DNA of 41,887 nucleotides from Clostridium sp. (GCA_023663815.1 JAMPGS010000013.1:1-41887); one strand, 5' to 3'. Positions 8,291-16,305 are shown, counted from the stretch's first letter. The notes: generated by a model from the letters alone, not told the origin. Numbers and translations: made by a program.

Positions 8291-8331
8291 AGAAGAATGT
8301 AAAACCCACCTGAAAGGAAACACTATTCACT

Positions 8332-9072
8332 ATGATTCGATTTATTTCTGTGGTTATCTTTGTAATTTTATTTCTCATTTTGAGCATCCCGCTCCTGATA
8401 ATCGAGTGGATTATCGGCAAATTCAATATGGATATCAAAAATAAAAGCTCCCTTGCCATCGTAAACTGGGCTTTCAGAGTAGTTTTGCTCCTGGCCGGAA
8501 CCTCCGTCAGCGTAAGGGGCGAAGAAAACGTCCCAAAGGACGAGCCGGTGCTTTATATAGGGAATCACCGCAGTTATTTTGATATTTTGATTACCTATGT
8601 CCGCGTTCCCAGACCCACCGGCTATATCGCCAAAAAAGAAATGCTGCGCTATCCCTCCCTTGTCAACTGGATGAAAAATCTCCACTGTCTGTTTTTGGAC
8701 AGAAACGACATCAAGCAGGGCCTGAAAATTATCTTAGCCGCCATCGATAAAGTAAAATCCGGTATTTCTATCTGCATTTTCCCGGAAGGAACCAGAAACC
8801 GGGTAAACCACACCTTTATAGATTTTCACGAGGGGAGCTTTAAGATTGCCTCCAAGACAGGGTGTCCCATCGTGCCTATGACTATCTATAACTCCGCCGA
8901 TATTTTCGAGGACCACCTCCCAAAAATCAAAAAGACCCGCGTTATCTTAGAATACGGCAAACCCTTCCGCGTTAAGGATCTTTCAAAAGAGGACCAAAAG
9001 CGGGTAGGCGCTTATACGCAGGGCATTATCAAGGAAACTTATTTTAGGATAAAAGAAGAAGCAGGTTTTTAG
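8332..9072 (+). CDS. plsC: 1-acyl-sn-glycerol-3-phosphate acyltransferase
   Basis: Acylates lysophosphatidic acid to phosphatidic acid at the membrane, in phospholipid synthesis. An N-terminal hydrophobic helix (about residues 3-26) anchors it. The acyltransferase signature HX4D is NHRSYFDI with H79 and D84, and the substrate-binding block FPEGTRNR lies near residue 150. The length of 246 is normal for PlsC. The start ATG at 8332 follows AAAGGA at a rather long 13-base spacing, but the N-terminal helix supports it. The stop codon sits in the loop of the terminator shared with murF. Confidence 0.9.
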   Translation: MIRFISVVIFVILFLILSIPLLIIEWIIGKFNMDIKNKSSLAIVNWAFRVVLLLAGTSVSVRGEENVPKDEPVLYIGNHRSYFDILITYVRVPRPTGYIAKKEMLRYPSLVNWMKNLHCLFLDRNDIKQGLKIILAAIDKVKSGISICIFPEGTRNRVNHTFIDFHEGSFKIASKTGCPIVPMTIYNSADIFEDHLPKIKKTRVILEYGKPFRVKDLSKEDQKRVGAYTQGIIKETYFRIKEEAGF

Positions 9073-9088
9073 AAACCTGCTTTTTTTT
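9060..9088. terminator. Shared bidirectional terminator containing both the plsC and murF stop codons
   Basis: Perfect 9-base stem AGCAGGTTT (9060-9068) with AAACCTGCT (9073-9081), loop TTAG, then a T-run to 9088. The plsC TAG (9070-9072) and the murF TAA (minus strand, 9071-9069) both lie in the loop. The palindrome is read as coding DNA on both strands, so both proteins end in Ala-Gly-Phe. The T-run is strong on the plus side and weaker (CTTCTTCTTTT) on the minus side. Confidence 0.85.
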
Positions 9089-10499
9089 GCAAAAATTCTG
9101 CTACTTTCTCAAATTTCATTCCATGGGAGGCCTTTATCAAAATGGTATCTCCTTCTTTTATCAGGATGGGAAGTTCCTTCAGCATCTCATCCCTATCCTT
9201 AAAATAGTAAACTGTCGTTTTCTTTTCTTTGTCCTCCGCGCTCCTTTCAGCCGCTGCATACATATTTTCGGAGAGCTTTCCCACGCAGATAAGGACGTCG
9301 ATTCCCTGAGCCGCCGCATAATCGCCCACCTCAGCGTGAAGCTGCTTTTCCTTTTCTCCCAGCTCAAACATATCGCCCAGCGCCGCCACCTTTCTGCCCT
9401 CCGCCAAAGTGAGCAGTCCGATAGCCGCCTTCATGGACTCTGGATTTGCATTGTAGCTTCCATCAATTAATGTGTATCCGGGAAGGGAAACCACATTGCC
9501 CCGCCCGCCTACTTCCTCCACCTCCGCAATGCCCTGCCGCACTTCCTTGCTGGAAAGACCAAGCTGTATCCCAACGCCTGCTGCCGCCAGCGCGTTCATG
9601 ATCATATGCCTCCCAGGAAGGGGAACCTCCACGGGGAAAATTTCCATAGGATGCCCTTCCAGCCGTGTATGAATCACCGCATGGGAGCCAAACAGCCCCC
9701 GGCCCTCGATATCGCTTGCAAAAATTTCATTTTCAGGGCCAAATCCAAAATGCACCGTCTTATGACTGCCCTTTTTCCGCACCAGCGCAAGAAGATTGTC
9801 GTCCCCATTTACAAACACGTACCCGTCCGGGTTCATAAAATCAAAAATCTCCGATTTGGCCTTGAAAATGCCTTCCCGCGTGCCCAAATTTTCTAAATGA
9901 CACCTGCCGATATTTGTCATCACACAGATATCCGGCCTTGCTATTTTACTTAAGCGGTGCATCTCGCCAAAATTGCTGATGCCCATCTCAAGCACCGCAA
10001 TTTCATGCTCCGACCTGATAGAAAGCACCGTCAGAGGAAGACCTATTTCATTGTTAAAATTTCCAACGGTTTTTAAAACCTTATACTTCTGGGAAAGCGC
10101 CGCGGCTATAAACTCCTTGGTGCTGGTTTTTCCCACGCTACCGGTAATCCCTACCACCTTAATTTCTAACTGCTGCCTGTAATATTCCGCAATCTCCTTT
10201 AAGGCTTGAAAGGAATCCTCCACCAAAATATAAGGAACCGGGCAGTTTTCCGGCGCCTTTTCACAGACGACGCCCAAGGCTCCCTTTGCCGCCACGTCAA
10301 AAATAAAGGAGTGGCCGTCCACCTTTTCTCCCCTTGTTGCGATAAAAATACCGTCTTTTTCTATCTTCCGGGAATCAATCACAACGCAGGAGGCCTCCTT
10401 CTCTCCTGCTGAGCCCCTTTCCTTCGATACCTCAAGCCCATATAAAACGCCCTTGCAGGCCTTTGCAATATGAGGCAGGGTCATATTTTTCATAGACAT
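9069..10499 (-). CDS. murF: UDP-N-acetylmuramoyl-tripeptide--D-alanyl-D-alanine ligase
   Basis: Adds D-Ala-D-Ala to UDP-MurNAc-tripeptide, the last cytoplasmic step of peptidoglycan precursor synthesis. It shows the Mur-ligase ATP loop GITGSVGKTSTKEF near residue 118, a central domain with NFNNEIGLP and EMGISNFGEM, and the C-terminal motif LIDGSYNANPESMKAA. Length 476 is slightly above the family's ~450. The start ATG at 10499 lies six bases after GGGAG; other Met codons follow closely at positions 3 and 6. It is 36 bases downstream of ddl, which makes its substrate dipeptide, so the two form an operon. Confidence 0.95.
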   Translation of the reverse strand: MSMKNMTLPHIAKACKGVLYGLEVSKERGSAGEKEASCVVIDSRKIEKDGIFIATRGEKVDGHSFIFDVAAKGALGVVCEKAPENCPVPYILVEDSFQALKEIAEYYRQQLEIKVVGITGSVGKTSTKEFIAAALSQKYKVLKTVGNFNNEIGLPLTVLSIRSEHEIAVLEMGISNFGEMHRLSKIARPDICVMTNIGRCHLENLGTREGIFKAKSEIFDFMNPDGYVFVNGDDNLLALVRKKGSHKTVHFGFGPENEIFASDIEGRGLFGSHAVIHTRLEGHPMEIFPVEVPLPGRHMIMNALAAAGVGIQLGLSSKEVRQGIAEVEEVGGRGNVVSLPGYTLIDGSYNANPESMKAAIGLLTLAEGRKVAALGDMFELGEKEKQLHAEVGDYAAAQGIDVLICVGKLSENMYAAAERSAEDKEKKTTVYYFKDRDEMLKELPILIKEGDTILIKASHGMKFEKVAEFLQKKAGF

Positions 10500-10535
10500 T
10501 TTTTACTCCCATCACCTATTTTAATTGCCGCCCGT

Positions 10536-11594
10536 TCAGGACAAAGCGTTTTCCATAATCTTCTCGCAGAGCTCCCCAAAATCCATTCCCGCGGCGGCCG
10601 CCTCCTGAGGCAGAAGGGATGTCGGCGTCATGCCTGGCAGCGTGTTGGCTTCCAAGCAGAATATCTCTCCCTGCCCGTTCATCATAAAGTCCATCCTAGC
10701 ATAGTTTTTCAGCCGCAGAACCTTAAAAACCTTCTCCGCACAGCTTTGAATTTCCGCCGTCTTTTCGGGGGAAATATGGGCTGGGCAGGTCTCTAGGGTC
10801 GCGCCGGGCTGATATTTGCTTTTATAGTCATAAAATCCCGCAAGAGGGGCAATTTCAATCACCGGAAGGGCTTTCCCGTCTATTACTCCTACGGAAAATT
10901 CTCTTCCTTCAATGTACTGCTCCACAAGGGCTTCCCCGTCATATTTAAACGCTTCCTCAAGAGCTTTGTCATAATCCTCCGGCGTCATTGCAACGCTGAC
11001 CCCCACGCTGGAACCTCCGCAACAGGCCTTCACAATGCAGGGAAAAGGAATCTCCAGCGATAAATTTTCTCTTCTTTCATATACTTCCCTTCCGATTCGC
11101 ACGCTGGCCGGCGTGGGAATTTTGTGGTAGGCAAACAGCTCCTTGGAAAGTCCCTTATCCATGGAAAGGGCGGAGCTCACATAATCCGTGCCGGTATACT
11201 TAATTCCCATAAGGTCAAAGCAGGCCTGTATCTTACCGTTCTCCCCGCTTTCTCCGTGAAGCGCCAGAAATACCACGTCCGCCGCCTGACAAATCATAAT
11301 CACGCCCGGCCCGAAAAAATTTTTCTCCCCGTCCGGCCGCATGGCCTTAATCCGGCTGATATCGGGATTTTCCTCCGTGATATCCCCCATGCCTACCGCC
11401 CAATCCCTGTCAAGCTCAAAAATACCGCCCGCCTCCGCGGAACTTTGAAACGCTTCTTCCGTATATCCCAGATACACATCCAGCAAGACCGCCCTGTGCC
11501 CCTTTTCCCTTAAAGCCCGGTAAATCATAACCCCGGAACTTAAGGATACGTCCCGCTCCGTGCTAATTCCGCCTGCCAACACCACAACCCTCAT
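10536..11594 (-). CDS. ddl: D-alanine--D-alanine ligase
   Basis: ATP-grasp ligase that joins two D-alanines for MurF, whose gene follows directly. Visible landmarks are the N-terminal GGISTERDVSLSSG, LHGESGENG, the ATP-grasp segment PCIVKACCGGSSVGVS and the C-terminal CLEANTLPGMTPTSLLP. The omega-loop reads FYDYKSKY with the Tyr typical of D-Ala-D-Ala ligases, not the changes seen in VanA-type (lactate) or VanC-type (serine) enzymes, so this is a housekeeping enzyme rather than a vancomycin-resistance ligase. The start ATG at 11594 follows GAGGA. The 153 bases upstream hold the terminator of the preceding amidohydrolase gene and no clear promoter. Confidence 0.95.
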   Translation of the reverse strand: MRVVVLAGGISTERDVSLSSGVMIYRALREKGHRAVLLDVYLGYTEEAFQSSAEAGGIFELDRDWAVGMGDITEENPDISRIKAMRPDGEKNFFGPGVIMICQAADVVFLALHGESGENGKIQACFDLMGIKYTGTDYVSSALSMDKGLSKELFAYHKIPTPASVRIGREVYERRENLSLEIPFPCIVKACCGGSSVGVSVAMTPEDYDKALEEAFKYDGEALVEQYIEGREFSVGVIDGKALPVIEIAPLAGFYDYKSKYQPGATLETCPAHISPEKTAEIQSCAEKVFKVLRLKNYARMDFMMNGQGEIFCLEANTLPGMTPTSLLPQEAAAAGMDFGELCEKIMENALS

Positions 11595-11701
11595 ACTTTC
11601 CTCATTTCCCGCGGCAAATATCCGCCGCTGTCTATCGCTTCTTTTTTATTTTACAACCGCGGCGCCTATAGCAAAAGAGAATATACTGCCGCCCGCCTTG
11701 C

Positions 11702-11734
11702 AAAAAATGCCCGACTGTTCCTTGCCGAGCATTT
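11702..11734 (-). terminator. Rho-independent terminator after the amidohydrolase gene
   Basis: On the minus strand AAATGCTCG (11734-11726) pairs with CGGGCATTT (11713-11705), nine pairs with one G-U, followed by a run of six T from 11707 to 11702. It closes the spoIID-spoIIQ-amidohydrolase unit before ddl. Confidence 0.8.
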
Positions 11735-11747
11735 ATATTTCCTTTTA

Positions 11748-12944
11748 TTATACAGTTTTCTGGCTGGCAGGTAAAGGAAAAGTGTCGTCCGCATAGACAA
11801 TTTTACCCTCTATCATCGTACACATGGTTTTTGCTTCTATCTTAATAGGAAGATTGTCAAAAATGGCGATATCTGCATCCTTTCCAATCTCCAGCGAACC
11901 TACTCGATTCTCTGTCCGGCATATCTGCGCCGGGTAAATGGTAATGGATTTTAAGGCTTCCGTCTCGTCAAGCCCGGACTTTACCGCCAGCCCCGCGCAG
12001 ACGGGAAGCGACTGAATCAAGGAAACCGGATGGTCTGTGGTGATGGCCGTCTTTATTCCCGCTTTATTTAAGATTCCAACGGTCTTAAAGGCCATATTTT
12101 GGACTTCAATTTTGTTCCGGCTGGCAAGGTCGGGCCCTACAATCGCTGGAAATCCCGATTTTTTAATTGCTTCGGTAATCAAATGCCCTTCGCTGCAATG
12201 GTCTAACGTCATATCTAAATGAAATTCCTTTGCAATGCGGATTGCCGTTTGAATATCGTCTGCCCGATGTACGTGGGCTTTCAAGGGAATTTTTCCCTCA
12301 AACACCGGAATCCAGCACTCATAGCGAAAATCCTCTTCCTCCGGGCTCATGCCCTGACGCTTTTTTTCAAAATACTGCCGGGCCTTAAAAAGCTCCTCCC
12401 TGAGCATGGCCGCGATTGCCATCCGCGTGGAGGGCGACTTGCCCTGCCCGGAATAATTTACCTTTGGGTTTTCCCCAAAAGCAATCTTCATGGCTGCGGG
12501 AGATAACACCGTAAGCTCATCGATGCTTCTTCCGCAGGTTTTCACAAAAGAAAAAGTACCTCCCACCACGTTGGCGCTGCCCGGCCCTATCATAGCCGAG
12601 GTAATTCCCGCCCGCAGGGCGTCGTCAAAGGCTGCGTCCATGGGATTAATCGCATCGATGGCCCGCAGGTAGGGAGTAATAGGATTTACCGTTTCGTTGC
12701 AGTCGTCTCCCTCCATCCCCTTCTTTTCCTCGGTGATTCCCATATGACAGTGGGCTTCAATTAAGCCGGGCATCACAATACAGCCGAGGGCGTTTATGAC
12801 CTCCGCGCCCTCCGGCAAAGGAAAAGGGGCTCCATCTTTCATAGGCCCCAACTCCTTTATCCTTCCGTTTTCGATGCACAGATATCCCTTTTCCCAGATA
12901 TCCCCGGCCATAGTCAACACTTTACCGCCGATAATATACATCAT
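11748..12944 (-). CDS. Amidohydrolase (imidazolonepropionase-like, COG1228 type)
   Basis: Metal-dependent hydrolase with the amidohydrolase TIM barrel. Landmarks are the metal site HxH in GLIEAHCHMG near residue 66, a second histidine block LKAHVHRADD near 222, LDHCSEGH near 246 and the late TTDHPV near 307. The C-terminal beta-sandwich strand GKDADIAIFD is the typical end of the urease-like composite domain. The length of 398 is normal. No substrate can be read from the sequence; relatives are usually annotated only as 'amidohydrolase'. It starts 20 bases after the spoIIQ-like gene and probably shares its transcript, a link whose meaning is unknown. ATG at 12944 and 12941 are both possible. 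Confidence 0.85.
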   Translation of the reverse strand: MMYIIGGKVLTMAGDIWEKGYLCIENGRIKELGPMKDGAPFPLPEGAEVINALGCIVMPGLIEAHCHMGITEEKKGMEGDDCNETVNPITPYLRAIDAINPMDAAFDDALRAGITSAMIGPGSANVVGGTFSFVKTCGRSIDELTVLSPAAMKIAFGENPKVNYSGQGKSPSTRMAIAAMLREELFKARQYFEKKRQGMSPEEEDFRYECWIPVFEGKIPLKAHVHRADDIQTAIRIAKEFHLDMTLDHCSEGHLITEAIKKSGFPAIVGPDLASRNKIEVQNMAFKTVGILNKAGIKTAITTDHPVSLIQSLPVCAGLAVKSGLDETEALKSITIYPAQICRTENRVGSLEIGKDADIAIFDNLPIKIEAKTMCTMIEGKIVYADDTFPLPASQKTV

Positions 12945-12964
12945 TTTATTTAACCCTTTCCCTA

Positions 12965-13924
12965 TCAGCTCAGCTTTGCCATGGGATTTACCGGCTCGCC
13001 GTCCTTCGTCAGCTTAAAATACACGTTGGTTCCCTCCACGCTGAAATACTTGGTGGGAGAGGCCACCTCGGCAATCACGTCGCCGGCCGCTACATAGCTG
13101 CCCTCCGACACAAGGATGTTGGTAAGCTGCCCGTAAGTCACCTCATAGCCGCCGCCCAATTCCATGGTGACCCCGTTTCCAATCTGCGGGTCGGAAAACA
13201 CGGAGATTACCTTTCCCGCCGAAGCCGCAGTGATTAAATCTCCTTGATTTGCCTGAATAATAATAGCGGGATTATATTTATACTGCTGAAGGGTAGGGAA
13301 ATAAACGGTCTTGTCCATGCTGTAATTTACCAGAATATTCCCCACAACGGGCCAAATCAACGTGTCCGAATCGCTGAAGGTAAGAGCGGGCTGCATAGCC
13401 GTTGAAAGAGCGGGCGTGCCCTCGCCTTCTTCCGCTTCTCCTTCTGAGTTTTCCTCATCGCTCTTGCGCGCCGCGCTGTCTCCATCAGTTTTCTTTTCGT
13501 CGCTCTTTCCGGCCGCGCTGCTTTCCTCGGCTTTATCCTCGCTGCCATTTCCGGCCGCGCTGCCCGCGTCGGTTTTCTTTTCTCCGTTCTCGCCCTGCGC
13601 GCCCTCCGACATGCTTTCACTGTCGGACTCATCGGGATTTTCTACCCTCTGAGAATTTGTCTCCTGAAAATAAGGGTCATAATCCAAATCATCGGTAGAA
13701 ATATCCTGCCTTATGCTCTCCGCTAGGGTTCCCTCGCCCTCTCCCGCCTGAGCCGCAGTATTGTTTTCAATTGCGCTTAAATCTACCACATATTCCTCGT
13801 CTTTGCTTTTTCCATCTCTCCCTAACCACAATCCGGTGGCTGTCAGGGACCCCAGCACCAGCACAGCCGAGGCAACCATAAGAAACCTTTCTTTCGCAAG
13901 GCCTTTTCTTCTACTTCCTCTCAT
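12965..13924 (-). CDS. spoIIQ: SpoIIQ-like sporulation protein with a degenerate LytM (M23) domain
   Basis: Predicted forespore membrane protein of the SpoIIQ-SpoIIIAH engulfment channel. It has one N-terminal membrane helix (about 14-35), a long acidic low-complexity linker (about 60-175) containing a 3x14-residue repeat, and a C-terminal LytM fold (about 186-317; NPAIIIQANQGD, GDVIAEV, FKLTKDGEPVNP). In active M23 peptidases the metal is held by HxxxD and HxH. Here those positions read N218/I222 and N300/Y302, so no zinc site remains and the domain should be structural only. It directly follows the SpoIID-like gene, the order seen in many Firmicutes. The start ATG at 13924 has a strong AGGAGG site. 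Assignment rests on fold plus neighbour; the long linker is unusual. Confidence 0.75.
   Translation of the reverse strand: MRGSRRKGLAKERFLMVASAVLVLGSLTATGLWLGRDGKSKDEEYVVDLSAIENNTAAQAGEGEGTLAESIRQDISTDDLDYDPYFQETNSQRVENPDESDSESMSEGAQGENGEKKTDAGSAAGNGSEDKAEESSAAGKSDEKKTDGDSAARKSDEENSEGEAEEGEGTPALSTAMQPALTFSDSDTLIWPVVGNILVNYSMDKTVYFPTLQQYKYNPAIIIQANQGDLITAASAGKVISVFSDPQIGNGVTMELGGGYEVTYGQLTNILVSEGSYVAAGDVIAEVASPTKYFSVEGTNVYFKLTKDGEPVNPMAKLS
13439..13564 (-). repeat. Three 42-base tandem units in the SpoIIQ-like linker
   Basis: Residues 121-162 form three imperfect 14-residue units, GSAAGNGSEDKAEE, SSAAGKSDEKKTDG and DSAARKSDEENSEG, coded by exactly 3 x 42 bases. The conserved core is SAA(G/R)-KSDE. 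The unit is acidic and disordered, so it probably acts as a spacer of variable length. Confidence 0.7.
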
Positions 13925-13987
13925 TTTTCTCCTCCTAGAACTTCTTTTAAATGGTTCTTATGGTTAGTTTTTCCCTTTTTTCCTTCT

Positions 13988-15001
13988 TTATTCAAATTTT
14001 GTAATTATTACGCTGTCAAAAAAATAATTTAATATCTCTATGTAATCGCTTCCCTCCTTCGCCATTTCATTGGCCCCAAACTGGCTCATTCCAAACCCAT
14101 GCCCCTCGCCCTTTACCGCCATATGCACCTGATTGCCCTCCCCGCTTAAATGGAAGCTGGCGGAGGAAAGGCGGAAGCTTTCCCGAAACTGCTCTCCCAG
14201 CACAAATTTTCCGTTCCGCAATAGATACAACACGTACCCCACGCTGTCCCTGTACAAAGTGACATCCTCTAATTCTGTTTCCGCTGTGACTTTTCCTTTT
14301 TTTAAAATCTCCTCCTCCGTTATGGTAAAAGAAGGAATTTCTCCCCAAATTTTATCAAATTCGGCCCTGCTATAGTCCAAGGAGCTTGTATAAGCCTCCG
14401 AGAGAAAATCCCTCGCGCACAATACGCTTTTTAAATAAGGATACTCCTCAGAAAATAATTCCTCTCCGTTTCTTGTAGCGCCGTTGCTGACCGCAAAATA
14501 AGCTCCGTTTACGGGCTGTTCCTCGCAGGTGAGGCATACCCCCATCGTCTCCGCCACAGCTTCCAAAATTTTTTCCGAAGCGGGCATACTCCCGTAATCC
14601 GCATCTTCCACCTTTATTTCACTGACCGCCCTCTTATAATTCTCTTCCTTATATAAAGAGGACCAGAGGGAAGAGCGGATAAGAACGGCCTGCGCCTTTA
14701 GCGTTTCTAACTCAAAATCTTCATCGATACTCCGTGCAAGTCTATCCGCTACATACGCCTCCAGCGGAATACTTTCACTTCCGTAAGCGGTAGTATTGTT
14801 TACAAAAACAAGTCCTTCATGGAAGCTGCCCTCAATAATATCCAGCTTCCCAGCGCCGCCCTCCTTTACGTTCCCTGACAGGGAAGTAATTAAGTAGGGA
14901 AGCAGCAGCAAAAGTAAAAGAATCGTACCAAGATTTTTTGGGAAAAACCCTGATACGATTCTTTTCTTTTTGAAAGTTTGAAAGACTCTAAGTTTATTCA
15001 T
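13988..15001 (-). CDS. spoIID: SpoIID-like (SpoIID/LytB domain) sporulation protein with altered active site
   Basis: Member of the SpoIID/LytB family. In sporulation SpoIID is a mother-cell lytic transglycosylase that degrades peptidoglycan during engulfment. The protein has an N-terminal membrane helix (about 24-42), then the family core IPLEAYVADRLARSID...ETLKAQAV, NGAYFAVSNGATRNG, and the C-terminal block GHGFGMSQFGANEMA with ILNYFF. Aligned without gaps to the B. subtilis motif 'YLIGVVASEMP', the catalytic Glu (E88 there) is Ser91 here. The start ATG at 15001 has GGAGGTG at a good spacing. The SpoIIQ-like gene follows 63 bases later. A catalytically inactive scaffold, or a paralogue of the true SpoIID elsewhere, are both possible. 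Confidence 0.8.
   Translation of the reverse strand: MNKLRVFQTFKKKRIVSGFFPKNLGTILLLLLLLPYLITSLSGNVKEGGAGKLDIIEGSFHEGLVFVNNTTAYGSESIPLEAYVADRLARSIDEDFELETLKAQAVLIRSSLWSSLYKEENYKRAVSEIKVEDADYGSMPASEKILEAVAETMGVCLTCEEQPVNGAYFAVSNGATRNGEELFSEEYPYLKSVLCARDFLSEAYTSSLDYSRAEFDKIWGEIPSFTITEEEILKKGKVTAETELEDVTLYRDSVGYVLYLLRNGKFVLGEQFRESFRLSSASFHLSGEGNQVHMAVKGEGHGFGMSQFGANEMAKEGSDYIEILNYFFDSVIITKFE
14916..14965 (-). repeat. Perfect 12-base inverted repeat inside the start of the spoIID-like gene
   Basis: AAAAGAATCGTA at 14916-14927 and its exact complement TACGATTCTTTT at 14954-14965, with a 26-base loop. It spans codons 12-29 (KKRIV...GTILL), so the mRNA would form a strong hairpin soon after initiation. 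Confidence 0.6.
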
Positions 15002-15017
15002 AGAACACCTCCAGCTT

Positions 15018-15047
15018 ATTTTATGCTGGAATGTCCGTTTCTTATAC
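15018..15047 (-). promoter_or_regulatory. Possible sigma-E type promoter of the spoIID-like gene
   Basis: On the minus strand GTATA (15047-15043), 17 bases, then CATAAAAT (15025-15018), close to the mother-cell sigma-E -10 pattern CATAYAMT. The element lies 17 bases before the start codon. Only the -10 box is convincing. A small inverted repeat TCCAGC/GCTGGA (15010-15030) overlaps it. Confidence 0.35.
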
Positions 15048-15051
15048 CTTT

Positions 15052-16305
15052 TTACATGGCCATATCATACAGCCATTTTTCATATTTGCTTTGGTTTCTC
15101 CTAATCTCCTCCTGTTTCTTTTGTTCGTGCAAGGCCAAATCCACATGCTGAACGGTTCCCGCGTTCCCATTTTCATACAAGAAAACGCCCGTCTTGCGGA
15201 TTACCCCTTTTGTCTCGTTGTTTTCATCCTTGATTGCAAAATTTGTGGCGGCGTTCTGCAGGCAGATAGCGCCTACTCCTTTTTCCGCAAGGGAATAAAG
15301 CTTTTGTTCGCCGTTTTCGTCTGTCACCCAGATTTTCAATTGATTCCAGATTTCGTCGCCCTCGTCGATAAATCCGTTGTTGTCGGTATCGTAGGCCGCA
15401 AGGTCCGCAAAACCGTCGCCTGATTTCGTTCCAAAAAGCTCCGTCCCGTCGTTGATAATCCCGTCGCCGTTTTTATCTAACGCTAGAAAACCGCTGCCTG
15501 ACGCAAGGCGATTGATTTCATCCTCTTCACCATCCCCATCTAAATCAAACAAAAAGGTCTGGTCGGATAAATCAGCTATGTTTCCGTTTAGGTTAATCAC
15601 CAGCGGATCGCACAGAGAAGCCTGCCTCATGCTCACGTTTTCCTCATAATACTCCTGAAAACTGCGGCTCATTTCCAGATTGAGGTTAAAATTGATTTCC
15701 CTGCCGTCGGCGCATTTAACTGTTCCCTGCGTTGAAAATCCGGTAACCTCCGTCTCTTCATGGTAGTACTGATTGCTGAAGATAAAGGTTTTGACATTTA
15801 CTCCCGACACGGAAGCAGCATTGTCCGATTCAAACCCATCTAAAACAGAACCGCTTGAACCAGCCCCCTCCGAGCCCGAAGAGCCGTCGCTGTAACTCCG
15901 GCTGCTTCCCGTTTGGCTGCCGCTTCCCCAAAGGCTTCTTCTCCGCTCCGGGAAAAGAAGGTCAATCAGGTAATTGATGCACTGCTGCCGAATTTCATTT
16001 AGCTGTTCGCGGACTGTGGATACATCGATACTGCGCACGCTTCCCGAAGTGAACATACTTGTTCTACTATTCATCCCATCAAAGGCGCTCCATAACATTC
16101 CCTTGGAATTTTTCTGTCCCTCGCCTTTTTTCGCCTCCGCAGCTTCGCTCTCCGACTCATTGTTTAAAGTGTTTCCAAGCAAAGTCCCGGTTCCATCCTT
16201 AAGGCTTTGCCTGCCGTTTGTAATAACTAATCTGCTTACCCTCCCAGAAATGGAAGAGTAGCTTCTGGCGGATTCCATTCCTATTGTGCCGGAATTTATT
16301 CGCAT
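15052..16305 (-). CDS. Calcium-binding EF-hand-loop protein of unknown function, probable motility regulon
   Basis: Not assigned to a named family. The 417-residue protein has no signal peptide. Its N-terminus MRINSGTIG is followed by a Ser/Gly-rich region (about 125-165) and a C-terminal region with three EF-hand-type loops: DLDGDGEEDEIN at 254-265, DKNGDGIINDGTE at 277-289 and DTDNNGFIDEGDE at 306-318. Such 'LDKNGDG.I..G.ELFG' blocks also occur in large RTX-like secreted proteins. The start ATG at 16305 has a strong AGGAGG site. A near-consensus sigma-28 promoter lies 58 bases upstream, which suggests expression with flagellar genes. It could be a flagellar-secreted or surface protein; nothing in the sequence proves that. 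Confidence 0.7.
   Translation of the reverse strand: MRINSGTIGMESARSYSSISGRVSRLVITNGRQSLKDGTGTLLGNTLNNESESEAAEAKKGEGQKNSKGMLWSAFDGMNSRTSMFTSGSVRSIDVSTVREQLNEIRQQCINYLIDLLFPERRRSLWGSGSQTGSSRSYSDGSSGSEGAGSSGSVLDGFESDNAASVSGVNVKTFIFSNQYYHEETEVTGFSTQGTVKCADGREINFNLNLEMSRSFQEYYEENVSMRQASLCDPLVINLNGNIADLSDQTFLFDLDGDGEEDEINRLASGSGFLALDKNGDGIINDGTELFGTKSGDGFADLAAYDTDNNGFIDEGDEIWNQLKIWVTDENGEQKLYSLAEKGVGAICLQNAATNFAIKDENNETKGVIRKTGVFLYENGNAGTVQHVDLALHEQKKQEEIRRNQSKYEKWLYDMAM

Noticed and set aside
8244-8444. A short plus-strand frame starting before plsC
   Set aside because: It overlaps the plsC promoter and then the plsC gene in another frame, with no ribosome site.
10536-11594. Vancomycin-resistance type D-Ala-D-Lac or D-Ala-D-Ser ligase
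   Set aside because: The omega-loop FYDYKSKY carries the Tyr of normal D-Ala-D-Ala ligases, and no vanH, vanX or vanT-like gene is nearby.
15010-15030. Hairpin TCCAGC/GCTGGA hiding the spoIID ribosome site
   Set aside because: If the possible sigma-E promoter at 15018-15047 is right, transcription starts inside the repeat and the hairpin is never made; the stem is only six bases.
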